Shown here: in pieces, positions 1-14,800 of the stretch
How the letters are laid out: each line of letters opens with the position of its first letter
Numbering within the stretch: position 1 is the first letter of the stretch
Assembly (NCBI GenBank): GCA_036850595.1
Contig: CM072168.1
Location: forward strand, 15,863,982-15,927,981
Source: Rhyacichthys aspro
Lineage: Eukaryota > Chordata > Actinopteri > Gobiiformes > Rhyacichthyidae
Direction: 5' to 3'
DNA: 64,000 bases
The notes under the pieces: generated by a model
What the model was told of the DNA's origin: nothing
What the model saw: only the letters and a program-made list of their open reading frames with translations
Databases searched by the model: none
Translations under genes and position numbers: made by a program

Positions 1-3000
1 GTCTCTTGCCACGCTGGCGTCAGACTGAGGTGGCTAAGGTCACCCAAATCTGTGCTCAAGGTAAAGTACATTGGCTTTACAATAAAACTTGACTCAAGAC
101 GAAGGTAAAGTAATCTAAATCTAATTATTACTTGAGTAAGAAAGTAAGAAAACTAAATGAATAAAGTCATTGTTTCTTTCTTTATACAAATTATCAACGT
201 GTTCCTTTTTTCACTGTACTACTACAAACGGCATTTTTTTACACAATGCACCTTAAGTAAATGTAAAGCGTAAATGTATCAAGTTACTACCCCCTCAAGC
301 CTCAAATTGTGACAAAACCACCTGCTTCTTTAGAATTTTGTCATGAACTCTTACACAATGAAGTTTCCATCCATTAGTTAGCTTAGCCAGTTTACAGTTG
401 TCCTTTCTGAAGTGTTGCCCAAAAAGAGCCACAGGTAATTAAGTCATCAACACTGCAATAGTTTTGGAAACACGCTTATGAGACACCCCAGATAACCCTG
501 GCTGTAATGTGTGGCTGCAGAGGCTGTGCTATGTTTGACAACGAGGCTGAGAGACAGTGGATGAATTTTTAACAGCACAAAAAGTCTTGCTCATTAGCTC
601 GTCTCTCTGATCTGGCCATTGTGTTTGCGGCTCCTGCGGGCAGATGGCTGCCCCTCCCTCACTCACCAGGGAGGCCTCTGTTTGTGTGTCACTATTTATG
701 TGTCTTTTGTGTGTATCCATGGGTGTTTAGTCTCATTTCAGACTGTCTGTATGTGAACGAGGGGTTAGGGCATCTCACTGGACATAAATCTCCACCTTAA
801 CAGGTCACTTTGGTCAGCTTCTGCTCTTTGAAAGAAGTTACCCAGGCTCTGCTTTTGTCTTAGAAATCCTTCAAATTAAGTTCAATTTTCATCACACTTT
901 CACACTCTGTGCCATCCTCTGCCAACACTGTTACAATCACTTATTGTAAATTTCTCAAATGAGGAGAATAGCAACGAGAAAATATGGAAAAATATGACGA
1001 CTCAGTGACATTCTCTTTCTTATTATGTGAAAAATAAGCCTAAAATGCTGGAAATAAGAGTAAATTAGTGTTTTTGTAGTAGGCGGGCGGGCTGAGGCAG
1101 CCCAAACATAAATGGCTGTGTATCTCCTCCTGAATGTGAATAGCCTACAAGCTTAGTGTGAGTATGTGCTTTGTTGCTGCCGACATTACAGAGTTGACAG
1201 CACATCTGGCATCATAGCAGGGCCACAGTGTTTGTCTCCCCACCCGGGATATGCTCTCTGCACCATTAGCTGCTCGCTAGGCAGAAAAAGAGCAGCCACA
1301 CCGCTGTCCTGCTGCCAGTCATCCACAATGCATCACTTCACTCACTCTCATCCCACAGCCACACTGCGGCACATAAAAAGCTCTATTATATTTTACTCAG
1401 CTCTGGGATTTTTTTTTTGCCTGAAAGTTTCCCTTACTATTTAAAACTGCACTTTTCCTTTTACATTTTGCAAACACTGAATAACCCAGACAGGAAACCA
1501 GTGCTTGGTTTACAAAGAACCCACTGATTTCCCAGCTCAGTTCTATATTGGTTTACACACCGGCCACAGAAAATGAATTAAAGCCAATATAAACAACTTT
1601 AGAGCAAGCGGGGAGATACTTAAAACAATCATCACATGGACACTTTAATTAAAACTTTGTGCTGCTGTAAACAGATTGGATAACAAGAAAGAACAGAAAG
1701 TGCCAAATCACACATTTCCTCATAACAGATCACATGACTATCTGATGCCTGAGGTCATATCTATAACAAGGGTGAGCACAAAAACACAACAAAGACCAGC
1801 GTTTCATCTGTCTTTATTTGGCAATGTTGCTCATGTCCATTGTGTCGCAGGATTACGTATGGCTGCATGAACCAGGCCTACTCATTCAAATTTAATGCAT
1901 TTTTAAAGGATAAACCAATTAATGTGTTTTATGTCCAGTTGACCTGACCTAATCGAAGAAGAGCTGTAATGCATTAGGTCCTGCTGTGGTTTTAAATTTT
2001 TAATAGCACTATGATTGATGTCTTGATTTACCAACTAAATAAATAAACACACATATATTTAAAACCATGAATCGACTACACTGTCCATTGCGTTCAACTC
2101 AACAACCCAGTAAACAAGCACTTTTCCACAGACACTCTATAGAGCACTTTTTGTAAGAGTGGCTGCTAAAGGTCACAATGCACTTTAGAGTGACATGCTG
2201 AAGTCAAAAAAGGGATGTTAGGAAAAGGTAAAATCATACTTTTGAAATGTGCTGCAGCTCTGACAATACAGAGTCACACTTCATCACACTGACCAGTTAA
2301 TGATGAGATTAGATCCTCCCTTTCATTTGACTTGTTCCACCTTTCACTAAAACTAATTAATAAAAGAGATTTGGAGATAAGTAAAGCGACTTTAAGGGAC
2401 CTCAAGGTTAATTGATGCAGCTGATCCAGATTTAGGACAATGTGCTTTTGTGTCAAATTGGTAAGAAGCCTCCAAACAAACAAACAAAAGCAATGAGAGT
2501 GAAAGAAGAGCTGTGTGACCTCATCTCTGACTCTTGTTTGCTCAGAGAATTTCAAGTCATTAAAGCCCTAACAAGCACAGAGCCATGAAAGAGCAACGGT
2601 AAGTGGTTAAAGTGACCCACAACCAATGGCTGAAAAGGGGGACAACCGTACAAAGACTTTGTTTGACTCTGAGTCTTTCACATAATCAGTCCAACAATGC
2701 TAATCCAGATCGTTACTGGGCTTAGAGCTGAAGTCCGCTGTCGTGATTAGGATTCTGTGCACCGGCCTATGAATGCAGTTATTCCTGTGTAATTTTAAAG
2801 TGATGCATAACACCTCACGGCACCAGCACAGAGGAAATACAAAGCAATTTGGAAGGTGATATGAACACAACAGCCAGCAGCTACAGTACCATTTAAATTA
2901 TTAAGGTGTCTCTAGGTTGATATCACTCATTATTACTGGAAGAATAACGTAAAAAAATCTGATCATATCAGGTGGAAAACATCATGAAATATGTCTGTAG

Positions 3001-6000
3001 AGTTCCAGCTGCTCTTCTTTTTCTTTCACTCTTGCTACACACAACCTTCATTGCACAAAACATGCATTTCACCATCACTTTGCTCACTATAGCAGCTGAA
3101 TTTACTGCCTTGTAAATTTTGTTGGCTGGCTCTGGAAGCTTCTTGGTTTGGACTTAACAGCATAAATAAGTGTGGATGTGACCCCTGTCAGACTATTATA
3201 TCTCTTATTGGTTAACTAAGACGGCTCAGGGTCACAGTTGCATGATGGAAGCAGCTGAGATAAAATTATAGCCCTTCACTAGACTTAAACCTGAGAGAGC
3301 CACACATAAAAACTCAGACTCACATTGACAACAAAAGGCATCTTTTCATAAAAAAGGGGCTGTCATAAGTGGGCTGTTTGCACCTATATATTTGTCATTT
3401 TTCTGTAAATAGAGCAGCCCTGAAGCTGTAAAGGCAGGAGCTTGGCCTGGGTGGTATTTTACAGCTGAACATCATGTTGTAAAAGGGAATCCTGCGTGTG
3501 CTGTTAGTGACCCCTTCCCACTGATTTCCCACTGTTGCAAATATAAGCTCTTAACTGTTTCTACTCCTATAGTAAAAGCCATAAAGCCAGAATCCAGCAG
3601 ATGGTGCTCATCACTTCCTCATTTGAATCTCACGTGGAATCTTTTATTAATTTCAGGGCAGGCGCCTGGCTCAACTCACAATTTTTTAAACCAGCAAGCT
3701 TTGAATAGAGATGATCGTGATTGTCAGCATTCTCGTTTCTGGCGTTACATGTCTGCTTTAATGACTTATTGATGGACGGCTGGCTTTCATCTAAGAGGGC
3801 TTTCTTGCCCAGTGGAGTGTCCAGCCGTTCCCATGTCTAAGGTTTCGCCCCGGACTTTCTCCCTTTTTGATCATCCCTCAGCCTTTCTCAATCTATTTCA
3901 AGTCAGCCTAGGCTCCACATACCACCGCCCTGCCACAGCCCCTCTTTGAATTCACTATGAGGATAAATGTGTTGAAAAGAAAAGGGGCTCGGGAGGCTTG
4001 ACAAGCTTGTGTTACCAGAGAGAGATTTACATCGGGCCATAAAAGCCAGGGTGAAAGCAGAGGAGGTATAGCCCATGGTAGAGGGTCAGTGTGATGAGGG
4101 GCTATAGGGAGTGAGAGGTAAAATGACCCTGCTTGGTTGTAGGCTGGACAGCCCACACACACCACCTGCACATACGCCCTGCCCTGGGGTCGAAGACTTT
4201 GCGGCGCTGGACAATACACCTCCCCCTATAGTCTTAGTCATTAAGCGTTCTACTGTTTCATTAGCAAGCTGTGCGTTATTTCATCATTTCTTTCTGCACA
4301 TAAATCACCAAGAGAGATGGTACCAGCTCCACCAGTGCAGCTACGCTCATGCCTTGAAGCTACGTCAAGGCTGAGCAGTCCTCTGACACCCAGTATCCCC
4401 ATGTGGGTCTGTGTGGATGGATCCCGGGGTACCACGCTGCCAACAGAAACAAAAGGAACCTTGTAATAGTGTGAGTGAGAGCCCAAAGGCTGACATGTGA
4501 AGGGGAGAAGGAAAAAAAACCCACTTCTACTCTGAGATGTTTATGAGAGGCCTTGGGAGGGAAATCCATCATTGTGGGTAGAGCAATTTATGTCCAACAC
4601 GAGATAGTGATTGACATCTCCCATCCTACAAAGAGACTACTTTTGGCTATAGGGCATTCAATTTGTCAGCCTCTCCATAGTCCATCTTTCATTTGCACAG
4701 ACAATTGCAGTTTGTTATTTTGAATCATAATATGCCACTTACATGTTTCTTAGTGATGTTACTTAATTTCAGAGTGAGGTGTTAAGTGATGCTTGCGTGT
4801 GAGTTAACCACTTCCTCAAACTGGAGAACATATTGTGCACTGCATGTGAGAGTTGTTTTTATTAAAGAGGGCTATTTTTAACTTCTTATGTAACTGAGAT
4901 GTATGTACCTGATGTATTATGAACTTTCCATGTGAACAGACCTCGACATAGTGTTCCTAGTTTTAAAATCTAAACCGTTAATGGCCCCACCCAGATTGTA
5001 GTCCCATTATATAACCTTGCAACAACTTTTATTAGTATTCATTCATTAAAAAATGTAGAATATATGCAATTAATGAAGATGATGGATCTATGTGAAACCT
5101 GTGTTGTTTTGCTGCAGATGTAGGTGGTAATCAGATCAGGTGTGAATAAAACATGACTCCTAAAGATGCAGCACAGTTGGGTGCAAGGGCCATCTAGTGG
5201 AAACATGCATGTCATTACACACATGGATTTCCACAGATTACAGGGTCACATTGATTATGGCACATGCAGTAGGTGAATTAGATAAACTGACTTCAGTGTT
5301 TTCTGAGATTTACTCAAAGCAGCAGATAAATCCCAGCGTTTGAGGCATCATTGCTTAGTAATGATGAATAAAACATGTTCACTTATGGATGTTATGTTAT
5401 TGATTTGGATACTTTCCTCTGAGACTAATTGCACTTTAAATAATATCTGACATATAAACTTTGGAATATTGACGGAGTTAAAACATTTATGTGTTGGATT
5501 TAGCTTCTGATGAAAAAACTCATTGAAATGATGTATCACACAAGTGAAACGTGTAGACTACTGTGTCCTACTGTGAGGATAATCTGAATAATGCATAACA
5601 ATTCATTGTTTTGAATTGCTTTATATGTGGATAAATGGACATTAAAATTAACTGCATCAGTATAAATGCAGTAGTGTATTTTTGTAAGTGTTTTAAGCTG
5701 ACAAATGAACTTTTAGTAGCAGTCTATTCAGTCATTTTCTGTAAATATTCTCCTGATTATAGGATGAAAAATGCCACTTCATTTTCTCTTTGATTTCGAC
5801 TTCCAAAAGTTGGCACTCTTTGCTGCTTCACTGTATTGTGAGCTTGCTCAGAGCTCCCTGCTGGCTCTGGGCTTTGCATCAGTTTAAAGAGATTTCCAGA
5901 TTTTTGATGTGGATAAATACAAATCGAACAGTCTTTTGTGAGCGCTTCTGCTCACACAGCTCGACTGAAAAATATGAATGAGGCACAAAAAGGTGGCATA

Positions 6001-9000
6001 TATATTGCATTTATAAATGTAATATGGTATAATGGAGAACATGCATGTTAGCTCATTTAGAGAACGGCCAGCACACATATAATGAATATTTTTAATGTGA
6101 GTTTTACTCTAGTTATTAGTGACATAATGTATGTTTCAAAAAGACAACAGATGAGTCTCTATTAATTATTTATGAGGATGTATAATTAGTAACCGTAAAA
6201 GCAACACAATTGACTGCACTGAGGGAATTCCATTTTAACACAAACAATTAGGTCATTAAAATGAGGTATTATAAGAGAAACAAACACTAAGTAGCAACAG
6301 TAAGTGGGCCACTGAAACCTGTTTTAAACTAGTCCCAGGACTGATTAATGAAGGCATTTTTCCTTATTTGGACACAGTTTGGTGTTTATCAGCCACAATT
6401 GAGATAAAGCTGGTTCATTTTACAGAATCCTGGAGGACTAAAGGCCCTAAGTACATAATGACACCCACATCCATGATTATTTACTTTCTTTGTTCACTGA
6501 GGAGACAAGACAATGGCTTGGATTAACACATTAATCTAGTTGTAGAAGCTGTTTGTCTGTGGAAATGGCTTCACACAAATCAAAGTAAATGCAGATTGTT
6601 TTTCCCAATGTCAGCAGAGCTGTTTGGGGACCAGTTGTCTTACCAAACTGTTTTGTCAAAGGTTACGAAAGCCCTTAAATTACAAAGTCAGTCTGTGTAT
6701 CAGTTGTTTTGGGGTGAAATAGCAGTCATTTTTCCTAGTCTAAAGCCTGTCCTGGTGCTGCTCCCATTTGCTAAGCAGCAATAAAGTTCCCAAAAGGAGA
6801 GTTAGTGATGAAGACGAGGCTGTAGAAGGAGGAGCATTTATCTGAATGAAATGGAAATTCTCCTGACAGGAAGGTATAAGTAAAAAAGTGAGAGTGGAGT
6901 AAACTACACATTAGATTTTGTTGTATAATACAGTCGTAAGCCTCGTGAAACAGCAGACATGATTGGTTAGGACTTGAGAGGTTTTAATTTAACATCCTAA
7001 CAAATAAATATGCACACCTTGACATGACTTATGTCCGGCAGCTCCACTTCCTTCTGCGTGGATTGAGATGCTCTTAATAGTGTGGAGGATTGAAGTGGGC
7101 AGGTCGGAGAGCACGGCGAGCCAGGATATTGGGAACAAATTGACAAGGGCGTCTATTCTGTCTCACTCTTCATTTAAAGCGGAATGATCCAGAGCAGCTG
7201 GCTGGCAGCCAATCTATCTCCAAGAAGATGAGAATGTGAAGGTGGTTCCTGTGGAAACCATTCGAGAGGACATCCTAAAATGTGATGGGTCCAATGTGCA
7301 AAACTATATGGACTTTTTTTTCAAAGCCTGGTAACTTTAGAGTCCATTTATCAGTGAGAAGCAGTTTCAAGTGGTGTAAATAGGTACATGTGAGGTCAAT
7401 AGTAACCCATAGTTAATAAGTTACGACTTAGACACATAGTTTGTAAAGTTGAAGCTTGAGTAAAAACTCATTAACATCCAAAGTGGAATTATTCATTATT
7501 AATATTTCTACATATAGTTTAACTGGTTAAATTAGACATAAACCTATTAATAATTTGACAATCTGACTGAATCAAATCCGTCATATCAGTGAATTTAAAA
7601 CAAACTGAACAGCAATGATCCTTAATTAGCCTATACTTTATCTCTACTATGTAGTTTATTTTAGCTTGTAACATTGATATTTTCCATTTCAAATAAGTGG
7701 AAAACTTATTTTATGGGGGAAAATTATTTTTGACCGTACATTTAATGGCCTGAAAGGTCACATAAAGCCATTTGTCAATATTATATGTTTATATGTTTAT
7801 TAATGGCTTATTTTTTTTACGCAACTAATATACTAGGCAATTAGACCAAGTTTCTGAGCGTCACGGGCCTCATAGCATTGTATGTATCACTCCGCTGCAC
7901 AGGTGCTCCCAATTAACAAGTCATTACAATAAACAAGCGCATGCATTAAACTATAGCTTAAGCTCTATACAAACACTGTAACACAAAAACTGACATATTT
8001 CCATGGAAATATTAGAGTTTAGATGTGCTCCGAGGAGCATGTGAAGCAAATTACAACCACGAAGGAGACTCGACGCCACGTGAGGGCTCTGAAGTTAGGA
8101 CAAAGGTACGCCATTCACATGATGCGTTCACGTTGCGAAGTTGTAAGCCTGTGCTAAGGTCCTTCAGTAAATGAAGACGATTAAAAAATGTATTAATTGT
8201 AGCAACTGGCAAGAATAACTTCGACTTGCATCGTGTTTATAATGATATACCAAAATGTAATGAATGCTAATGCTGCTAATAAAAAGAGGAGTTGTTTTTA
8301 CTGGAAAACGCCCCAAAACTAGAACTGCCTTCATACAATGGCAGTGGAAGGAGCTAGTCTGTAAGGCACTTGCAGTGGCCTACTGTTCTGATTAATTTGA
8401 CAGAGAAACACATTCTTGCAGTACTTACACGTCCATTATTGGCAGCATGTGTTAAGGTAATTTGCAGAAGCCATTTGTCTCTGCAGGAAGGCTGCTGAGA
8501 AAGAGCTGAGCTTGTCGGAGTCGGAGGAAAGTTGTTGCTGGACTCCAAATGAGGGTTTCTGTTTCCTGGTATCAAAAGGTACCACACGCAGATTTGTTGA
8601 TTAATGTCATAGAATATAGTTTTTCCAAGTATCTGGTAACTATTGAGATGTTTTTATAGTTAAAAAAAGGGAAATAGTTTGTCATAGTTGCCCAATTGTA
8701 AAATGTATGGATTAATGTATGTACTGGTTAATGACACTAAATGAACTCAAACACAGCCCATGACCACAAACATTGCCTCTGTAGCCCAAATAAAATGGAA
8801 CACAAGATCCTTTGACAAAAGGCCTTAGTCCTGTGAGTGCATTAGGTTCACAATAAAGTCAAGCCTGAAATATTATAGTGAGGTCAATGGAGTGCTTTGT
8901 CTGCACTGGTTCCCACTTAACCTTCATCACATAATATTACTTTGTAATAAATAACACATAAAACACATAATAAATAACACATCTACATGGACAAAGTGAT

Positions 9001-11834
9001 GATGGCCTGTTCACTTTGGACAATATCACCAGCAATTTTTCTTGGCCTCAGAGTCTAGCTTTGGCACTGAATTCTCCTGATTTTTCAAATGTCTATATCT
9101 AGGATAGACCAGACTGTCTAGTTACTAGTTTACTAGTGTAAAGGGAACTAGAGACTAGAGAATATTTTCCACTTTGTCCCAGAAGAGCTGTTTTATCCTT
9201 TTATGTATGGCATACACATAAATACACTGAGAAGTATTAGGCCTATATGGTTAATGTATTGCAACATAGCTGAAATTACAGAAATCTATTAATTTCAATG
9301 AAATTTGTAATAATGCAACATGAAGTAACTTTATTACATGAAGTGTATATTCATAGCTAAACATGGCATCCAACATTCATTTACACTGAGCAGTTTTCAC
9401 TTTGGCCATGGCCATATCTGTTCTGTGCCTTTTACCTTCTTTATCAAGCCAATTTCCACAGCTTGGACATTATTCCACTGTAACATCTTATATATAGTTC
9501 AAACTTGCTCAGAAAATATTTATTCAGCCTTTATGTATGAATCTCTTAATCTCGCTCAATTTTTTTTTCAGTCAGGCTGTTAAGACAGAGTATCAAAGAT
9601 CAAAAGAAAACTGCTTGAAGATTGTTTTCTCCCCAAATTATTTCTATAACTTTCAGATAGATTGACTGCTATCTTAGCTGTGACATATTCACATATTTGC
9701 ATCTAAACACAATGTGGCTGCTTTTTGAGTGAAATACTTCAGCCTCATTTTTCTGTCAGTATGTCATCCATCTTTCATTTTCTCCACTGGACTCTTGCTG
9801 TTCCTATTAAAGCTTTTCATGGAACTGAATCATAAATGTTTTATTTTGACCTACATACTTAGCTGTCTTATGAAGTATAATAACTATAAGACCAGTGACC
9901 ACATTTTACATTTTTTTAAAATCTTTTTTCATTTATAATCCTCCTAAAACAAATCTCCAAATCTCTGTGCCTTCTTTGAGCTCCTCCTACACAGTTATGT
10001 CACTGGTCCCTGTTGACTCTCAGCTCATTGTTGTTCAGCTCTGTTGTGCACCGAGGCTCTTTATGCAGCAGTTGTTTGTTTTCAGAATCTTAACAATGAC
10101 CTGCCAGTCATCAGCACCGATCAGAGTACTGAGTGAGCTTTGCCTTCCTATCTGTACCCTCGGTTGTGATTTCCCCAGGCAATTACAGTTCATTTGGCTG
10201 CATGCAATGGAAACCTCATTGCCCCACTTCTCAGGCACTCTGACTTCACTTGAGGATTGAGATGCTGTGTTTAGTTTAGTTCTTCTCCACCACATTCTGT
10301 TGGTGTTTAAAATTGTATTAGTTAGTGTCTGTCACCTGTTGGTGTTCATATTTTTGCATCAAATCAAAGGCTGAAGAAATCAATTTCTTCAGCAAATCAT
10401 CTCTCCAAGTACCCAAAATATCTGCCTTTGTATCTTTGCAGACGGTCTTATAAGTTTGCGCTTCAACACCACAAAGTATTAAAATGCCACATTCAAAGAT
10501 TAAGGAGTTGATATGCAGAAGAGAATTCAGCAGAAGCACTGGCGCTTGTCATGGAGCTGGTGCATAAAACGGAGTGAAGTGTTCCCTGTTTAATCTCTAA
10601 AGGTTTATATGCTGCCGTTGTCCTCGTGGTTTGGGTTTGTTCTTCTGCCTATTTCAGCTGTTTTTGCCCCAGTCTCACTGTTGTAAGGTTTTTGCAGGTC
10701 GTGCTGTTAGTTTTCTTGATGCATAGGAAATCAATGAAGCTGTTCAAAATCTGTGTGAGTTTATCTCCAGGCCATGATCCATATTAACAAGCCTCCTGCT
10801 TCTGTGTCTTTATTGTAATGATTTGTCATTTTTAGAAACTGCAGCCATTTGTAAATGCTATGCCAGATTGATCAATGTTGTTTATGAATTCAGCAGGTGA
10901 GCTGTAAAATTATCCTTGATAAATCATGCAGCTACCTGTTCCCTGTGATCCTTGGATAGATCTCAGCCTGCAGTGGCATTCTTATCAGGCAGAGAAGGGG
11001 AGCTGCCTGGCACAGTCAGCTCTGTGTATTCTCACATGTCTACTAATTAATCTGGACAGCTTCCAACAATGTGAGAGTCCCACTCTGGTTCATCTCTACC
11101 CCGAGAGAGTGACAGCGGTTCTTGGACAAACTGTCACTTCTCAGCGCAGCCACACTTTCTAACTTCACCCAGATCAGCCTGGCTTGCTGCCTAATTCCCC
11201 CAATGTGCATTTAGGGCAATCCTTGTACCGGGGGAAGAAGTAGAGTCTGCTGTAAAGAAGTAAAAATATAAATAGTTGTTCTAGTGCGTTCAAAAAGAGA
11301 TACTTCAAATATACCTCTCCATCGGCAAGATTTCAGCCTGGTTTTATTGACTTGCTCTTCTCTTTTGAACAAGATTTCATAACCTATTTCCTTTGTCCTC
11401 AACATTTCCAATTGATGATATATTGATATATTGTTGAGCATAACAAAGGAAATTTATCACAGACAAGAGTGCCATTTTATCAGTAACATCTCCTGGCAGG
11501 AGTCTAATTCTGAGATTGACTTTGTTGAGGTCAAAAGACAGGAATGTCAGTGTATATGTCAGATATGAATTGCCAGAGCCTAAAGGGAAAACTCTATAAC
11601 TAGAATACCATAAAGTACCTTAGGTTCATGTTGCTTGGCAACAAAGAGGCTCTGGGAAGATTTGAATGCAGCTCAGACAGAGCTAAATGAAAAGCTGCTT
11701 GAGGTAAATATCTGCCTTTGCTGTGTCTTCTCTGTGATGTTCTCTAATTATAAGGCAGCGGGACTGCAGAGTGGAGAATATGCCAGCTGCATCAAAGTGT
11801 GGCCAAACATGTCTTTAGCTCACCTTAGTCTTGG
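1..11834. other. Intergenic DNA, no gene recognised
   Basis: AT-rich non-coding sequence. The open frames here are short (at most about 120 codons), lie on both strands, have low-complexity or random-looking composition and lack convincing splice signals or family motifs. I see short poly-A/T runs, small local duplications (for example a 15-base unit repeated at about 8943-8979) and an ATTTG/TAAT-rich texture, but no transposon I can name. The stretch at about 10786-10920 is non-repetitive and rich in homeodomain-like TAAT/TGAT words, so it could be regulatory; this is inference only. Taken with the gene model further right, the block is probably far-upstream intergenic DNA. Confidence 0.6.

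Positions 11835-11873
<39 letters not shown>
11835..11873. repeat. (TGA)13 trinucleotide microsatellite
   Basis: Thirteen uninterrupted TGA units, directly visible. In one plus-strand frame it reads as a run of aspartates, but the surrounding frame shows no protein family. I treat it as a simple repeat in non-coding DNA. Confidence 0.97.
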
Positions 11874-11874
<1 letters not shown>

Positions 11875-14800
11875 GAAGCAGTTTACAAAAGTTAGTTGAG
11901 GTAATGAGCTGTTTGTTTCCCAAGAGCTATTAGCATTGCCTGCTTACCTTTATACCACTCCCATAACACTTCTTTAGCACAGGATTTTGTATTTGTCCAA
12001 CATTAAAACATCTCAATCTTCAAGAATCCTTTGTGCTTTTCACACCAGTGACCATTAGGTGAACTAGACCCTCGCGAAAATTTACTTAATTTGCTTAATC
12101 ACTTCTCGTAGCTATTTTTTAAGCTGCAGTTTTACATCTGTACTAGGGGAGAAAAAGACATTAAACCACTTGTGAGCATAGACCTGCTAAATTAGGACCT
12201 AAACAATTTTAAAATTGGCAATAATATTTTAAGGTATATTATGATAAATTTGCTGACAGTAATAATGAAGCCTTTAGTTAATTTTTTTTTTCTTGAAAAT
12301 GTTCCACATTGCACAAAAAAGAGAACAGATTCATTTTCTTGTTTAAATGCCAAGTGCTTGATCATTGCATAAAACACGTGAAGTGAGATCTCAGTTGTCA
12401 TTGGGAGTTGAGAAAACTTGCTTTAGGGCTGTTTGTTAGTGTACTCTCTGGACACCTTACTCTTTTGCTGCTAAGTAAACAAACATGATACTTTCATCAG
12501 CTCACAATAAAAGAAAAATCAATTCTTTGCTTAGCACAAGTGCAAAATGCAAAGGATAATTCGAGGTGATGAAACACAGAGAAAACCATCCTTTCACGCA
12601 GAAATGAGCATGGATATGATCCGCCCCCACACTTACATCTTCATATTGTGAATCGCACATTGACAAATCACCTGCAGCTCCATGCAGAGCACACTCCTCC
12701 CCCCTGCTGTCCTGCCCCAGGGCTTTATACATGAAGGAAGTGGATCCCAGCCATCCACCGTGTCGAGCTGCGTCCTGCGTCCTGCCACTGCGCTACAACA
12801 CACAGACACTCCATTCACTGCTCCCTGATACAATTAGACCCCAATTAACATCAAATATGTATGCTTCCCAGATACACAACACAAGACAGAAAGTTCGCTC
12901 TCTACTTAAGCGCCGAGAGGCTTGAAACCAGACAATGTGATGAAAAAGAACTGGCACCCAGGGACTGTCTCTATTCTGATTAGACCTCATTCTTGTGTGA
13001 AAGAAGGAAAAAAATGGCGAACATGTGACTAGATTCCCCACTGCCAAGGTTTTATTTGACTGAACCCAATTGGACGGCATACAAAGCAAGTGGTGTGCTG
13101 ACAAACGCTATCTGTAACTCTCTGAACTGGTGCCAGTGCTATTCATTATTATATGACATAATTATCTTTCTTTCCTTGGTGCTCTGTGGGTGAAGGGTGC
13201 TGGTAGTGCTTGCTCAGCAGACGAGGCACAGGCCAGCATGTGTGTTAGATAACATCTTAAGACTCCTGGTCTCCATCTGCCAGTCCCTTTTTATACCCCA
13301 CCTCCAATTTGTCCATATAGGATCTTATCTACATTTCCATTAGCCCCGGGCTCAGACTTTGCCATGATTGCTAATTGGATGTACAGGCCTGGCCAGGTCC
13401 ACATCTTTTTTGTGGCTCAGGTCTGTCTGCTGCTTCCCATTAGTGTCTTATAGGATGAAATTCATGGTGGAGAGGAGGGACCGGGTAGAAAGCATGTACT
13501 TTTATGGGTCTCTTACAGATGGATCTGTGTGTGACGCTCATCTCTTCCTGGAACGACAAAAACCTATATTCCAAGTAACGGAGACAATGTCCGACCGCAG
13601 CGCTGACATGATATGTAATTTCACACCCAGAGCTGCCGTGGTATTGAGCCAAATAAATGACTTCTAGCACAAGCCTAGAGTACAGCTGCTTCATTGTCTT
13701 TATAGAAATCCTGTTCATTTCTCCCAGTACCATTCACTTCTTCAGTAAACCCCCGTTTGATCTCAGTCTTGTTTGAAAGACAGAGCAACTGTGAGGACAG
13801 AGGATTGTCAAATAGAAATATAATTGTTAAACTTTTAAATAGTTGTATTAAACATACAATTATTGGTATGTTTTGAAACTTTTACAAAGATTTTTTAACC
13901 CCCTTTGAACAGACCACCTACAGCTCCCATCCAAAGCACAGTTTTACTTGTTATGGTTAATACATAGATTCTGTTCAAAACTTAACACTGAAACATCAAA
14001 GTACAAATAGAGCAATGCTGTATTGTTAACTAAGTTGAATATAAGTTGAATATAAAGTATAAAGTTTTTGTAGGGATCAGTGGGTTTACAGAACATGGAG
14101 CAGGTTTCAGTTCCCCAAGAAAAGGACTGTTCATGAACAAAGTAACTTGTAACCTTTTTTTTTTATGTACCTGTGAATGATATTTTTATTCTTGGATGGC
14201 TGTGTCTATTTGTCCAGAGCAGAACAAAGCCATTTGCCCACTTCTTACCATTTTTCACATTCATGGGGTTTAGTCAGTCTCAAAGCTGCTCTGAATTTAC
14301 ACTTCAAGTATTTCTCTGTAACTAATGTAGCTATTATTCCAAAGCTCTTTATCTCTTTCCCTGTTTACCTGGCTCTGGCAGATAAGTATGAATGCTTGTA
14401 CACCTGGTATTGGCAGAACCAATAACACACTATGATCGAGCTCTATGTTTTTAACACTCAACATTGTGCCAGTTGTCTGTCTTATTTGAGAGAAGTGTCT
14501 GGTGGATAGTTTTTGGGGTGTGTTGTCTCTTCTTTAGTGAGTTTGAAAAGCTGTGTGTTGTGTTGTTCTCCAGCACCCCACTGGATGGCACAGTATCTTT
14601 ATTATGCAGCTGCAGCAGAGGAGGGGCAGCTCTCACTTCATTGACTGCAGCTTATATCCATACAAGAGACCGCAATCCCATTTTAAACCTTTTGTGTGCA
14701 GTTAACTTAGTTCCACTATCTCTTACAATACTCTGTTTATCACATACCCATCTCACTTAAAAATAGAGAAATTGCTGTGACATTTTCAATAGGCTGCTGA

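Noticed and set aside
11635..11895. Frame ending in a poly-aspartate run, resembling an acidic protein tail
   Set aside because: The aspartates come from the TGA microsatellite, the frame begins with TTG rather than ATG, and no family similarity is seen. The leading peptide is kept only as a weak orphan-exon finding.
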